64,000 nucleotides of DNA from Bacteroidia bacterium (lineage in GTDB: Bacteria; Bacteroidota; Bacteroidia; Bacteroidales; Azobacteroidaceae). This document shows positions 45,084 through 53,346 of the stretch, piece after piece. Below the pieces are notes generated by a model. The model ran no database searches. It saw only the letters and a program-made list of their open reading frames with translations, and was not told the DNA's origin. The translations under genes and the position numbers were made by a program. How positions within the stretch are numbered: position 1 is the stretch's first letter; each line of letters begins with the position of its first letter. The stretch spans positions 10,143 through 74,142 of the forward strand of contig BNXY01000007.1 of assembly GCA_025999935.1 (NCBI GenBank), written 5' to 3'.

Positions 45084-45362
45084 ATGGAAAAAGGTAGAGA
45101 AACAGAAAAGGTAATCGAAGTTAATTTTAATTTTCATAAAACAGATAAATATGCGACCATTCCGGTGTCTGTCTATCGCAAAATCGAAACGGAACTAAAG
45201 GCCAATATCTGGGTTACGCCCACTGCGGAGGGTAAAAAGCTCAATTATCTGATGCTTGGTTGGAGGCATGAAGTGAAGAAACGAGAAAATGTTTATATTT
45301 GTTGTCTCTTGTGTATGAGCCACAAAACAAAAGCCTTGCATCAATCGATACAAGGCTTTTGA
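45084..45362 (+). CDS. Hypothetical or degenerate protein of unknown family
   Basis: A 92-codon frame ('VIEVNFNFHKTDKYATIPVS', 'IETELKANIWVTPTAEGKKL'). I do not recognise it. The last ~15 codons run through the intrinsic terminator, which a real gene rarely does. Just upstream another frame (about 45012-45110) encodes 'FDPQAKALFKNGNLTNDQWK' without a start. The two together look like a small gene broken by a frameshift. A promoter at 44923 and a terminator at 45328 bracket it. Confidence 0.3.
   Translation: MEKGRETEKVIEVNFNFHKTDKYATIPVSVYRKIETELKANIWVTPTAEGKKLNYLMLGWRHEVKKRENVYICCLLCMSHKTKALHQSIQGF
45328..45360 (+). terminator. Intrinsic terminator
   Basis: Stem AAAAGCCTTG (45328-45337) with CAAGGCTTTT (45350-45359). 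It lies between the unknown + strand gene and the convergent rpsO, and probably serves both. Confidence 0.7.
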
Positions 45363-45380
45363 AATCTTTTGAAAGCAATT

Positions 45381-45650
45381 TTACTTTCTGATTCCCAACT
45401 CTTTGATAATAGCGCGATACCGTTCGATATCCCTATCTTTCAAATAATCCAATAAGCGGCGGCGTTTACCTACCAACATTTTCAGGGATCTTTCAGTGCT
45501 ATAATCCTTCTTATTTAACTTGAGATGCTCAGTTAAATGCGAAATACGGTAGGAAAACAATGCGATCTGTCCTTCTGAAGAACCGGTATCAGTGTTAGAC
45601 TTTCCGTACTTTGCGAAGATTTCTTTCTTCTTTTCTGAATCTAAATACAT
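45381..45650 (-). CDS. rpsO: 30S ribosomal protein S15
   Basis: 89 residues from ATG 45650, beginning 'MYLDSEKKKEIFAKYGKSNT'. The longer open frame is rejected because its extra codons overlap the promoter region. Family hallmarks: 'DTGSSEGQIALFSYRISHLT', 'HLKLNKKDYSTERSLKMLVG', 'RRRLLDYLKDRDIERYRAII'. It binds 16S rRNA in the central domain. Its own TATCTTTG box lies at 45694-45701, back to back with the glycosyltransferase promoter. Confidence 0.97.
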   Translation of the reverse strand: MYLDSEKKKEIFAKYGKSNTDTGSSEGQIALFSYRISHLTEHLKLNKKDYSTERSLKMLVGKRRRLLDYLKDRDIERYRAIIKELGIRK

Positions 45651-45693
45651 GATTAAGAATTGTTTATTTATTAATATTAAAAAAATTGAGCTG

Positions 45694-45701
45694 CAAAGAT
45701 A
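45694..45701 (-). promoter_or_regulatory. -7 box for rpsO
   Basis: TATCTTTG on the - strand, 43 bp before the S15 start. Confidence 0.65.
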
Positions 45702-45733
45702 CGTATTATTTTTCAAATATCCTTAAATAATCG

Positions 45734-45741
45734 TATATTTG
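45734..45741 (+). promoter_or_regulatory. -7 box for the GT2 gene
   Basis: TATATTTG, 21 bp before ATG 45763. It overlaps the alternative TTG start at 45739, which is therefore rejected. Confidence 0.65.
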
Positions 45742-45762
45742 CACAAAAATAATTACACAAAA

Positions 45763-46713
45763 ATGGATATTTCAATAGTAATACCTTTATTTAATGAATC
45801 GGAATCCCTTCCGGAATTGTATGAATGGATTGATAAAGTGATGAAAGAGAACCAATTCAGTTATGAAATCATCTTTGTCGATGACGGAAGTACGGACGAT
45901 TCATGGCAGGTTATTACGGAACTTCGCCAAAATCATCCGGAGATTAACGCCGTCCGTTTCCGAAGAAATTATGGAAAATCGCCGGCTTTGCAATACGGAT
46001 TTCAAAGAACGAAAGGAAATGTTGTTATTACTATGGATGCCGATTTGCAGGATAATCCGGATGAAATTCCGGAACTTTATCGGATGATTACGGAAGAAAA
46101 ATACCAATTGGTTTCCGGTTGGAAGAAAAAACGGCATGATCCGCTAAGTAAAACCCTTCCTACCAAGCTATTCAATGCAACTGCGCGCGCTTTTTCCGGA
46201 ATCAAACTGCACGATTTCAACTGCGGACTGAAAGCATACAATAAAAATGTGGTAAAAAACATTGAAATCTACAACGACATGCACCGTTGGATTCCCTATT
46301 TGGCGAAAAATGCCGGATTTACCCGCATCGGCGAAAAAGTAGTCGCGCATCAAGCCCGGAAATACGGTTCAACCAAATTCGGATTCGACCGTTTTTTCAA
46401 TGGCTACCTCGATTTATTTACTTTGTGGTTTTTATCCAAATTCGGAAAAAAACCCATGCACTTTTTCGGATTAATCGGTAGTTTGATGTTTATTATCGGA
46501 TTTTTAGCCATACTTATCGTTGGCGGAATCAAATTTTATGCCATCCACAAAGGCATACCGGCTCCGTTAATAACGAATTTGCCTTATTTTCATATCGCTT
46601 TGGTTTCCATGGTTATCGGAAGCCAGCTATTCCTCGCCGGCTTTATTGGCGAATTAATAACGCGAAACGCCCAAGACAGAAACCATTACATCGTTTCGGA
46701 AGAAATTGACTAA
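45763..46713 (+). CDS. GT2 family glycosyltransferase (DPM1/GtrB-like)
   Basis: 316 residues from ATG 45763. GT-A fold: 'SIVIPLFNESESLPELYEWI', nucleotide-binding 'EIIFVDDGSTDDSW', the metal-binding DxD-like 'ITMDADLQDNPDEIPELY'. Two C-terminal membrane helices follow ('FGLIGSLMFIIGFLAILIVG', 'YFHIALVSMVIGSQLFLAGF'). Such enzymes load a sugar onto undecaprenyl phosphate at the inner membrane. Acceptor and donor are not readable. The stop abuts the stop of the convergent barrel protein with no spacer. Confidence 0.92.
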   Translation: MDISIVIPLFNESESLPELYEWIDKVMKENQFSYEIIFVDDGSTDDSWQVITELRQNHPEINAVRFRRNYGKSPALQYGFQRTKGNVVITMDADLQDNPDEIPELYRMITEEKYQLVSGWKKKRHDPLSKTLPTKLFNATARAFSGIKLHDFNCGLKAYNKNVVKNIEIYNDMHRWIPYLAKNAGFTRIGEKVVAHQARKYGSTKFGFDRFFNGYLDLFTLWFLSKFGKKPMHFFGLIGSLMFIIGFLAILIVGGIKFYAIHKGIPAPLITNLPYFHIALVSMVIGSQLFLAGFIGELITRNAQDRNHYIVSEEID

Positions 46714-47244
46714 TCAATTTGTTTGAAAAGTATAAGCTAAACCTGCATAGAAAAAGTGATGGCTGGCGTCAAAACCTTCATCTTTGACATTGGTATAACG
46801 CCAACCGCCATTCAGTTTTAAGTTATCGGACACGTTTATACGAAGATGCCATCCCAAGTTGAATCCAATTTTATTGATAAATTCCTTATCTCCGGTCGTT
46901 TTATTATTTATGACAAGGTATTGGCCGCCTAAAACCGGGCCGGTAGCCCATTCCCGTTGCATCAAAAGATACAATCTCAAATCCAAATTTGTAGAATAAA
47001 CCGATAATTTTTGTTTTTCATCTTTATAATTTGTATAAGAAGCGCTTGGATTTAATAAGCCGGTAAAAGCAATTTCAAAAGGGTCGGTAATATGATAAGC
47101 AACATCCAAACCATAAAGTATATCGCTATAATATTCTATGCTATGCACATAGCCGCCTTTTAGTCCTACAGCTAAATCGCCTTTTTGGGAATAAACACTC
47201 AAAGATACAAGAGTCAATGTCAAGATAAAAAATATTTTTTTCAT
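46714..47244 (-). CDS. Outer-membrane beta-barrel protein (small, OmpA/OprF-type barrel)
   Basis: 176 residues from ATG 47244. The longer frame is rejected because 'MKKIFFILTLTLVSLSVYSQ' is a clean signal peptide and the promoter box lies at 47269. The mature part is alternating amphipathic strands ('AVGLKGGYVHSIEYYSDILY', 'LDLRLYLLMQREWATGPVLG') ending 'FFYAGLAYTFQTN', typical of barrels. There is no peptidoglycan-binding domain. Function unknown. Confidence 0.78.
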   Translation of the reverse strand: MKKIFFILTLTLVSLSVYSQKGDLAVGLKGGYVHSIEYYSDILYGLDVAYHITDPFEIAFTGLLNPSASYTNYKDEKQKLSVYSTNLDLRLYLLMQREWATGPVLGGQYLVINNKTTGDKEFINKIGFNLGWHLRINVSDNLKLNGGWRYTNVKDEGFDASHHFFYAGLAYTFQTN

Positions 47245-47268
47245 TTTTACTAAATTATATATTCGGTA

Positions 47269-47276
47269 CAAAAATA
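47269..47276 (-). promoter_or_regulatory. -7 box for the small barrel gene
   Basis: TATTTTTG on the - strand, 24 bp before ATG 47244. Confidence 0.6.
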
Positions 47277-47314
47277 AATAAAATTCCGGATAATACAAAA
47301 TTCATCCGGATTTT

Positions 47315-48535
47315 CTATTTCAAAACAATAGAAGGATTAATGCGCAAATACAATCCGGTTGACCAGGTAAAAGATTTAGTAATTTGTCCGATGGCCTTAT
47401 CATGATAAGCGATTAGTTCCGGATTATAAAAAAACTCCACATCGGCGCCCAGATAAAAACCCTTACCAAATGCTTGTTCATATTTCAAACCGGGGTTCAA
47501 AACCAGCGTCCTCGGAAAAGTTCGTCCGTCGATGGTTATGGAGGTATTTCCAAAAACCGGATTACCGAGAATATTGATAAAATCGCCGCTTCGCCAAACC
47601 GCCATTTTCAAATTGGTTTTCCATATTTGAAAATTTAAATTGGAATAAAACGCCCATCCGCGCTCAAAAGGGAGCAAATCCGTTTTGGAAGAACCGGATT
47701 GATAAGCGGCGCCCATTAGATTGAGTGTTACGGATTTGAAAACCGGGTTAGCGGAATTAAACCCGAACTGCAAACCGGCGCTTCCATTCACCAAAGTCAG
47801 GATTTCTCCCACAAACTGGTCTAATTCTCCGCCGCGATGGGCCAATAGTACCTGCACCGGGATTCCAAGATAAAAAGAAGATTGCGGATTAGTAATATGC
47901 AAACAGCTTGACACGCCTATATTTACAGCTTCATTGTGCGTGTCGTTCCTAAACGTGAAGCTTTCCCAATTTACCCAGGCATCGAAATGAGCTACTCCGG
48001 AATTGTATAAAATCTGAACGCCTAATTCCGGGTCGGCGGTATAACTCAGTTCCGGATTGTATAAAGGCTCAATCAAACCATGATTACTGCCTCCGTAAAT
48101 ATCTCCCAAGACGATATTCAATTGAGGCGCCGGTTGAATTTGCGCCCTGAAAAAAGGCAATATATGAAATCCATACTGATAACCGTCGGCTTTCCATTCG
48201 GCAATATCTTGATAAGCATAATTCGGGTATTTATCTGCACCCCAATATCTTAACAAAGAAAGACCGGCCTCCAACCGAATCATCGAAGCCGGAGAATAAA
48301 CCAAACGCGGATTAATGCGAAATCCGGGTAAAGTGTATCCTTTCTGGATATCGCCATCGGTTTCATTGTTTTTAAAAAAACTGATATTATCAATGCTAAA
48401 ACCCAACTTGCCTTCATCTTCCGGATTTAGGCTATAATCATCTGTAAAAAGACTTTCCGGGATAGCCGTTTGCGCCTGTATCCCGGAAGATATTAAGATG
48501 AGTAACTGAATGAGTATAAAGATTCCGACACGCAT
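47315..48535 (-). CDS. Predicted outer-membrane porin-like protein
   Basis: 406 residues with a signal peptide ('MRVGIFILIQLLILISSGIQ', AQ). Many alternating beta-strands with aromatic girdles are seen ('GYTLPGFRINPRLVYSPASM', 'GFHILPFFRAQIQPAPQLN', 'SFTWSTGLYLRINPSIVLK'). The C-terminal strand pattern fits a barrel. I do not recognise a named family. It starts 3 bp after the rho stop codon on the same strand, so it may be co-transcribed with rho. Confidence 0.65.
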   Translation of the reverse strand: MRVGIFILIQLLILISSGIQAQTAIPESLFTDDYSLNPEDEGKLGFSIDNISFFKNNETDGDIQKGYTLPGFRINPRLVYSPASMIRLEAGLSLLRYWGADKYPNYAYQDIAEWKADGYQYGFHILPFFRAQIQPAPQLNIVLGDIYGGSNHGLIEPLYNPELSYTADPELGVQILYNSGVAHFDAWVNWESFTFRNDTHNEAVNIGVSSCLHITNPQSSFYLGIPVQVLLAHRGGELDQFVGEILTLVNGSAGLQFGFNSANPVFKSVTLNLMGAAYQSGSSKTDLLPFERGWAFYSNLNFQIWKTNLKMAVWRSGDFINILGNPVFGNTSITIDGRTFPRTLVLNPGLKYEQAFGKGFYLGADVEFFYNPELIAYHDKAIGQITKSFTWSTGLYLRINPSIVLK

Positions 48536-48538
48536 GAA

Positions 48539-50566
48539 TCAACCATTCATTGAAGCGAGAAATTCTTCGTTGCTGTAAGTTTTTTCCAAACGGTCTTTCA
48601 CAAATTCCATGGCTTCCAAGCAGTTCATATCAGACAGATACTTACGGAGAATCCATAAATGATTAACGGCTTCCCTATCATGCAACAGGTCGTCGCGACG
48701 GGTACTGGAAGCGACAATGTCAACCGCCGGATAAATCCGTTTGTTGGAAAGTTTGCGGTCTAATTGCAATTCCATGTTGCCGGTTCCTTTAAATTCTTCA
48801 AAGATAACATCGTCCATTTTAGAGCCGGTTTCCGTCAATGCCGTTGCGATAATAGTCAGAGAACCACCGTTTTCAATGTTGCGGGCAGCTCCGAAAAAAC
48901 GTTTGGGTTTCTGCAAAGCATTGGCATCTACCCCACCCGACAATACCTTTCCGGAAGCCGGTTGCACGGTATTGTAAGCGCGCGCCAGACGGGTAATGGA
49001 ATCTAATAGAATCACAACATCGTGACCACATTCAACCATTCTTTTGGCTTTATTCAAAACGATATCGGCGATTTTCACGTGCCGTTCCGCCGGTTCATCG
49101 AAAGTGGAAGCTATCACTTCGGCATCTACGCTTCGCTGCATATCGGTCACTTCTTCGGGACGTTCATCAATCAGCAACACAATCATATACACTTCCGGAT
49201 GATTCCATGCGATAGAGTTTGCTATATCTTTCAATAGCATGGTTTTACCGGTTTTCGGTTGCGCCACGATCAAACCCCGTTGGCCTTTACCGATGGGTGA
49301 AAATAAATCAACCACGCGCGGCGAAATTTTATCTACGACCTTGGGACTCATGCTGGCCGTCAAACGGAAACGTTCGTTGGGAAACAAAGGGGTCAGGTGG
49401 TCGAACGGAACCCGGTCGCGGACTTCTTCCGGATGCAGGCCGTTAATCAAATCCACTTTTACCAACGGGAAAAATTTCTCGCCTTCTTTGGGCGGACGGA
49501 TAGGCCCTTCCACCACGTCGCCGGTTTTCAAACCGAACAGTTTTATCTGGGATTGAGAAACATAAATATCATCTGCCGAAGACAAGTAATTGTAATCCGA
49601 TGAACGCAGAAATCCGTATCCTTCCTGTATAATTTCCAAAACGCCTACTCCGGTCAAAATTCCTTCAAACTCGAAAGATTTATCTTTTTGATTATTCTGG
49701 GGATTATTGTTATTCGGGTTTTTATTATAACCGTTCTTTATCTGATTCTGGTTTGCCTGCGGATTATTCTGCGGATTGCCGTTAATTTGTTTTTGTTGCG
49801 GATTTTTCGGTACAAACAAAACTTCGTCCATCACACTTTTCACTTCGGGATTGTGCCGGAAAACCAATTTTCCCGATACTGTCGGTTCTTCTTTTGCGAT
49901 TTCTTTTTTTACCGGCAATTCTGTTTCCTGAGCAATCGGTTCCGGCAAAACCGGTTCTTTTACCGGCTCAACGGGAGCTGGCGCTTGTGCCGGATTGGCG
50001 TTTACCTGAACGGCCTGCGGGGTTTCGATACGCACTCTTTTCTTCTTTTGTTGCGGATGTTGCGGAATTTCTGCTTGCACATTATTAACCGGAACAGTTT
50101 CAACCACATTAGCAGGTTCTTTTATCTCCTTGGGTGTTATTGCGATCGTTTTAGGCGTTTCTGTAATTTTTTTAGGCGTTTTTTCAAGCGCTTTAACCGG
50201 TTCGTCTTTTCCCTTTTCTATTGGCTTTTTGGCAATCTTTTTGGGGGTTTTAACGACCGTTTCCGGAGCAATTTCTTTTTGGGGTTCTTCAACTTTCGGA
50301 GCAACCGGTTCGGGTTTTGCCGGTTTATTAAATTTTTGCTTAGCGCCTTTGGGTCGTCCTCGACCTCGAAGATTCGGCTTAATATCTTCATTTTTACCGG
50401 CCGCGGTCTGTAATGCGGCATTCACGATAGCTTGTTGGTCAAGTATTTGATACACAAGTGAATCTTTATCTAACTTTTCGACTTTTTTCAAGTCTAACTC
50501 TTTAGCTAAAGCAATCAGATTGCTTTGCTCCATTTCTTTGAGTTGCAAAATATTATATTTCTGCAT
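48539..50566 (-). CDS. rho: Transcription termination factor Rho
   Basis: A 675-residue Rho. N-terminal Rho_N '[20 protein letters not shown]', then a long Pro/Lys/Glu- and Asn/Gln-rich insertion (~65-290) that makes it much longer than the ~420-residue E. coli protein, as is usual in this phylum. RNA-binding region '[20 protein letters not shown]'. ATPase core with Walker A '[20 protein letters not shown]', Walker B '[17 protein letters not shown]' and R-loop '[20 protein letters not shown]'. It terminates untranslated transcripts. A TACCTTTG box lies 108 bp upstream, leaving a leader that could allow autoregulation. Confidence 0.97.
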   Translation of the reverse strand: MQKYNILQLKEMEQSNLIALAKELDLKKVEKLDKDSLVYQILDQQAIVNAALQTAAGKNEDIKPNLRGRGRPKGAKQKFNKPAKPEPVAPKVEEPQKEIAPETVVKTPKKIAKKPIEKGKDEPVKALEKTPKKITETPKTIAITPKEIKEPANVVETVPVNNVQAEIPQHPQQKKKRVRIETPQAVQVNANPAQAPAPVEPVKEPVLPEPIAQETELPVKKEIAKEEPTVSGKLVFRHNPEVKSVMDEVLFVPKNPQQKQINGNPQNNPQANQNQIKNGYNKNPNNNNPQNNQKDKSFEFEGILTGVGVLEIIQEGYGFLRSSDYNYLSSADDIYVSQSQIKLFGLKTGDVVEGPIRPPKEGEKFFPLVKVDLINGLHPEEVRDRVPFDHLTPLFPNERFRLTASMSPKVVDKISPRVVDLFSPIGKGQRGLIVAQPKTGKTMLLKDIANSIAWNHPEVYMIVLLIDERPEEVTDMQRSVDAEVIASTFDEPAERHVKIADIVLNKAKRMVECGHDVVILLDSITRLARAYNTVQPASGKVLSGGVDANALQKPKRFFGAARNIENGGSLTIIATALTETGSKMDDVIFEEFKGTGNMELQLDRKLSNKRIYPAVDIVASSTRRDDLLHDREAVNHLWILRKYLSDMNCLEAMEFVKDRLEKTYSNEEFLASMNG

Positions 50567-50674
50567 AAAATAATTTATAATTACTTTGAATAGAATACAC
50601 TATATTATTGAGGTAAACACTTATAATGTAATGAAATTTTTGGGATTACTTATAATCTTGGAATAATTGTACGG

Positions 50675-50682
50675 CAAAGGTA
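50675..50682 (-). promoter_or_regulatory. -7 box for rho
   Basis: TACCTTTG on the - strand. The leader to ATG 50566 is about 100 nt. Confidence 0.6.
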
Positions 50683-50711
50683 CAACAAATTCTTTATTCT
50701 ACAAATAAATT

Positions 50712-52028
50712 TTATAAAATTTTTATAATATACCAATTTTTTGTGTTTTCTGTGATTTTAAACCGCTCATCTATGCGATGATTGACTATCCAGACAATCT
50801 CTTTTCCGGAAACAAGCAGCCATGTTTTTTCTTTTTCGGGTTTACTAAACTTGTTATTATTAAAAAAATCGCTTATTTTTTGAAAACTATTCATTCCAAA
50901 AGGAATAAATTTGTCGCCCATCTGCCATTTCCTAAGCGTAAGGGGAAATTGAAGTTTGTCAAAATCCAAACAAGCGGTTTGTTTATTCCGGTCTATTTTG
51001 AAATCTTTTTCAATTTTTCCACAATTGATTTCCATTCGGAAAGGAAATTCGAGAAAAAATTCGTTCCTGTTAATCAGGTATTCTTTTTTTTCCTGATTGT
51101 CGAGCGGCAAAAGTAAAAATTCCGTCCGGTCTCGCACCAAACGATATTTATCCGAATAAAATTCTTTACCGGATTGACTGTCAACCGCTTTATTAATTTC
51201 ACGAATGACTTCTTTTCCGAAACCGTACCCTTTCAACAATTCAAACAAAACCGATTCGGGAGAAGGAAACGATTTCAAACGGGCAATGTCGATGCTTCCT
51301 TTTTCCTTGTCAAATACGCATTTACAGGCTTTTTCAATTTCCGCATCGTAAATTTTAGATGCTTCATCCAAGTTGTTCATGGTTTGCATCAAAGCTTCCC
51401 GAACCGCCGGATTGATTGTCTCCAAAAGCGGTAAAACCTGATTACGAATTTTATTCCGGGTAAATTCATCCTGCAAATTACTGGAATCAGTGATGAATGA
51501 CAATTCTTTCTTTTCGGAAAATTTAAGAATTTCAGACTTTGATACGCATAGCAGCGGACGGACAACAAAGCCGGTTTTGGGTTTGATTCCGGTCAAGCCT
51601 TTGATTCCGGTTCCCCGAATGATGTTGAGAAGCAAAGTTTCGATACTGTCGTCCTTGTGATGGGCAACGGCAATCGCATCGGCATGAAGATTTTTTCGCA
51701 ATGTTTCAAACCATTCGTAACGCAAGTCTCTGGCAGCCATTTCAATAGAGATTCCCTGCTCTTTGGCGACCACATACGTATCAAAATCTTGTTTATAAAA
51801 AGGAACAGGAAATGAGGCAGCCAATTGACCGGCAAAAGCCTCATCCCGAACGGATTCTTCTCCCCGCAGATGAAAATTGCAATGCGCCGCGGTACATTCA
51901 TAACCCAAACGATGCAGCAGATACAAGAGTACGACCGAATCGACGCCGCCACTCAATCCTACAATAACTTTGCCGCCGGGATTCAATAATGCTTCTTTTT
52001 CTATGTAATGTCTGATTGTTCTTATCAT
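50712..52028 (-). CDS. tilS: tRNA(Ile)-lysidine synthetase
   Basis: 438 residues. PP-loop ATPase motif 'GLSGGVDSVVLLYLLHRLG' at residues 24-42, 'AVAHHKDDSIETLLLNIIRG' and 'GIKPKTGFVVRPLL', then the TilS C-terminal domain ('LTLRKWQMGDKFIPFGMNSF', 'KISDFFNNNKFS'). It converts C34 of tRNA-Ile(CAU) to lysidine, essential for AUA decoding. Its ATG directly follows the stop of the acyltransferase gene. Confidence 0.96.
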   Translation of the reverse strand: MIRTIRHYIEKEALLNPGGKVIVGLSGGVDSVVLLYLLHRLGYECTAAHCNFHLRGEESVRDEAFAGQLAASFPVPFYKQDFDTYVVAKEQGISIEMAARDLRYEWFETLRKNLHADAIAVAHHKDDSIETLLLNIIRGTGIKGLTGIKPKTGFVVRPLLCVSKSEILKFSEKKELSFITDSSNLQDEFTRNKIRNQVLPLLETINPAVREALMQTMNNLDEASKIYDAEIEKACKCVFDKEKGSIDIARLKSFPSPESVLFELLKGYGFGKEVIREINKAVDSQSGKEFYSDKYRLVRDRTEFLLLPLDNQEKKEYLINRNEFFLEFPFRMEINCGKIEKDFKIDRNKQTACLDFDKLQFPLTLRKWQMGDKFIPFGMNSFQKISDFFNNNKFSKPEKEKTWLLVSGKEIVWIVNHRIDERFKITENTKNWYIIKIL

Positions 52029-52979
52029 TTATCTTAACTTTTTGATTTTCAGAACAATCTTTTTCCAAAAATTCATTTTCCCTTTCGATATTGTGAAAAA
52101 AGGCATTTGTTGTGCGCCGAACTCCCGGAAAAAATGTTCAACCCCTTGTATCATAGATCCTTCAAAATCGAATGAATCCGATACCTTCGAAACATCAGAG
52201 ATTGCTTCCCACATTGCCAAAGCATGCGCCCCCGATTGCCGCAATTCGGAGTCTCCACCGCCGGCAATGTAATAGGCGCAATTTTTTTGCCAAACGACAA
52301 AAACAGCGGCATGCAAACGTCCGTTTTCATCGAAAGCGCCCCAAATATCCCCTTGATTCCTTGTAAGAACCGTATCAATCAATTTTTTCAACACCTCCGG
52401 TTGATACACTTTTTTTTGCTGCCGCTTATAGGTTTGCGCATTGATTTCCATAAATAAATCAATCGAAACGTTCCGTTTTACTTCTAACTTGTACTTATCC
52501 TTCGCTTTCCGGATGTTTCGGCGAATATTGTCGCTCAGATTTTTCCACAATTCATCCAAATGACTAATATCCGGCAAAACATAATTATACCGCGTAGTTT
52601 GCCGAAAACCTTTCCAATAAAACGGCAACCAATCCGTAAATGAATAATGAAAATTTTGCAGAAAATATTGATGCGAAGGCAAACGTTCTATAAAATGCGT
52701 ACAAATCTGCTGTTTCCGGTATAAATTTTTTGAATACTTAGTATCCTCAAACTTCGGATTAAACCGGATTCCCATGGTTTGGGTAAAAGCAGGCATCGTG
52801 ATAATTCCTTTAGCCGGAGAATAAAAAGGCATCAACGCCTCAATTTCTTCTCCTTTATTATATAGAAGCACATCCCAGCTATTTTCGCCGCAAACGCAAT
52901 CCAACCACCAATCCCGCGAATAAATCGGGATCGATAATTCTTTGGAACATAAAATTCTATATTTTTCTTTGTCTGTCAT
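52029..52979 (-). CDS. GNAT/FemAB-like acyltransferase
   Basis: 316 residues without a signal peptide. The core 'LDELWKNLSDNIRRNIRKAK' followed by 'LFMEINAQTYKRQQKKVYQP' and 'AAVFVVWQKNCAYYIAGGGD' resembles the Acetyltransf_6/FemAB-like group, which transfers acyl or aminoacyl groups. The C-terminal 'SFDFEGSMIQGVEHFFREFG' is also typical. The substrate is unknown; homologues often sit with cell-envelope or exopolysaccharide genes. tilS follows without a gap. Confidence 0.75.
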   Translation of the reverse strand: MTDKEKYRILCSKELSIPIYSRDWWLDCVCGENSWDVLLYNKGEEIEALMPFYSPAKGIITMPAFTQTMGIRFNPKFEDTKYSKNLYRKQQICTHFIERLPSHQYFLQNFHYSFTDWLPFYWKGFRQTTRYNYVLPDISHLDELWKNLSDNIRRNIRKAKDKYKLEVKRNVSIDLFMEINAQTYKRQQKKVYQPEVLKKLIDTVLTRNQGDIWGAFDENGRLHAAVFVVWQKNCAYYIAGGGDSELRQSGAHALAMWEAISDVSKVSDSFDFEGSMIQGVEHFFREFGAQQMPFFTISKGKMNFWKKIVLKIKKLR

Positions 52980-53019
52980 TCATAAAAAATTTAGGATTTG
53001 GTAATGAGCGACGAAGTAA

Positions 53020-53187
53020 CTACACGATGTATATGAATCGTATTCCACGGTAATAGGTTCTACCGGCTATACTTTCCGATTCCGGATAATTTAACTTGAC
53101 CGTCCGCTTATGCTGCTCCAACTCCTTAATAATGCGCCTGCCGGTGGGGGTAGCGACATCTATTTCTGCGGTTACAATTGTATTCAT
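53020..53187 (-). CDS. Small antitoxin-like protein, possibly truncated
   Basis: 55 residues from ATG 53187: 'MNTIVTAEIDVATPTGRRII' then 'KELEQHKRTVKLNYPESES'. This resembles the short N-terminal module of Bacteroidota RelB/Phd-like antitoxin proteins ('ATPxGRRxxxEL'). It ends at 53020, shorter than most, and no toxin gene follows, so it may be an orphan or a remnant. The promoter box TATCTTTG (53217-53224) lies inside a near-palindrome. Confidence 0.5.
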   Translation of the reverse strand: MNTIVTAEIDVATPTGRRIIKELEQHKRTVKLNYPESESIAGRTYYRGIRFIYIV

Positions 53188-53209
53188 ATCATTATATTAA
53201 ATCGTTTTT

Positions 53210-53237
53210 GATGGAACAAAGATATATCTTTTCCATC
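53210..53237 (-). promoter_or_regulatory. Palindromic operator overlapping the promoter of the small antitoxin-like gene
   Basis: The inverted repeat GATGGA..AAAGAT / ATCTTT.TCCATC (one 2-nt bulge) spans the TATCTTTG box at 53217-53224. It is positioned to block the promoter, as expected for an autoregulated antitoxin. Confidence 0.5.
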
Positions 53238-53269
53238 AATTAGCCAAGGAGCTACGCATGAAAATAATA

Positions 53270-53299
53270 TTTTGCCTAAAATATCATTTTTAGGCTAAA
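53270..53299 (-). terminator. Probable terminator of the propeller/iron-sulphur cluster
   Basis: Inverted repeat TTTTGCCTAAAA / TTTTTAGGCTAAA, about 50 bp after the stop of the 590-residue propeller gene. On the - strand it is followed by AAAATATTATTTT, so it is a weak rather than classic terminator. Confidence 0.45.
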
Positions 53300-53346
53300 T
53301 CATAGAAGGTGCTATTGGCATTTTACTTCGACGAAGTCAAGTCGGG

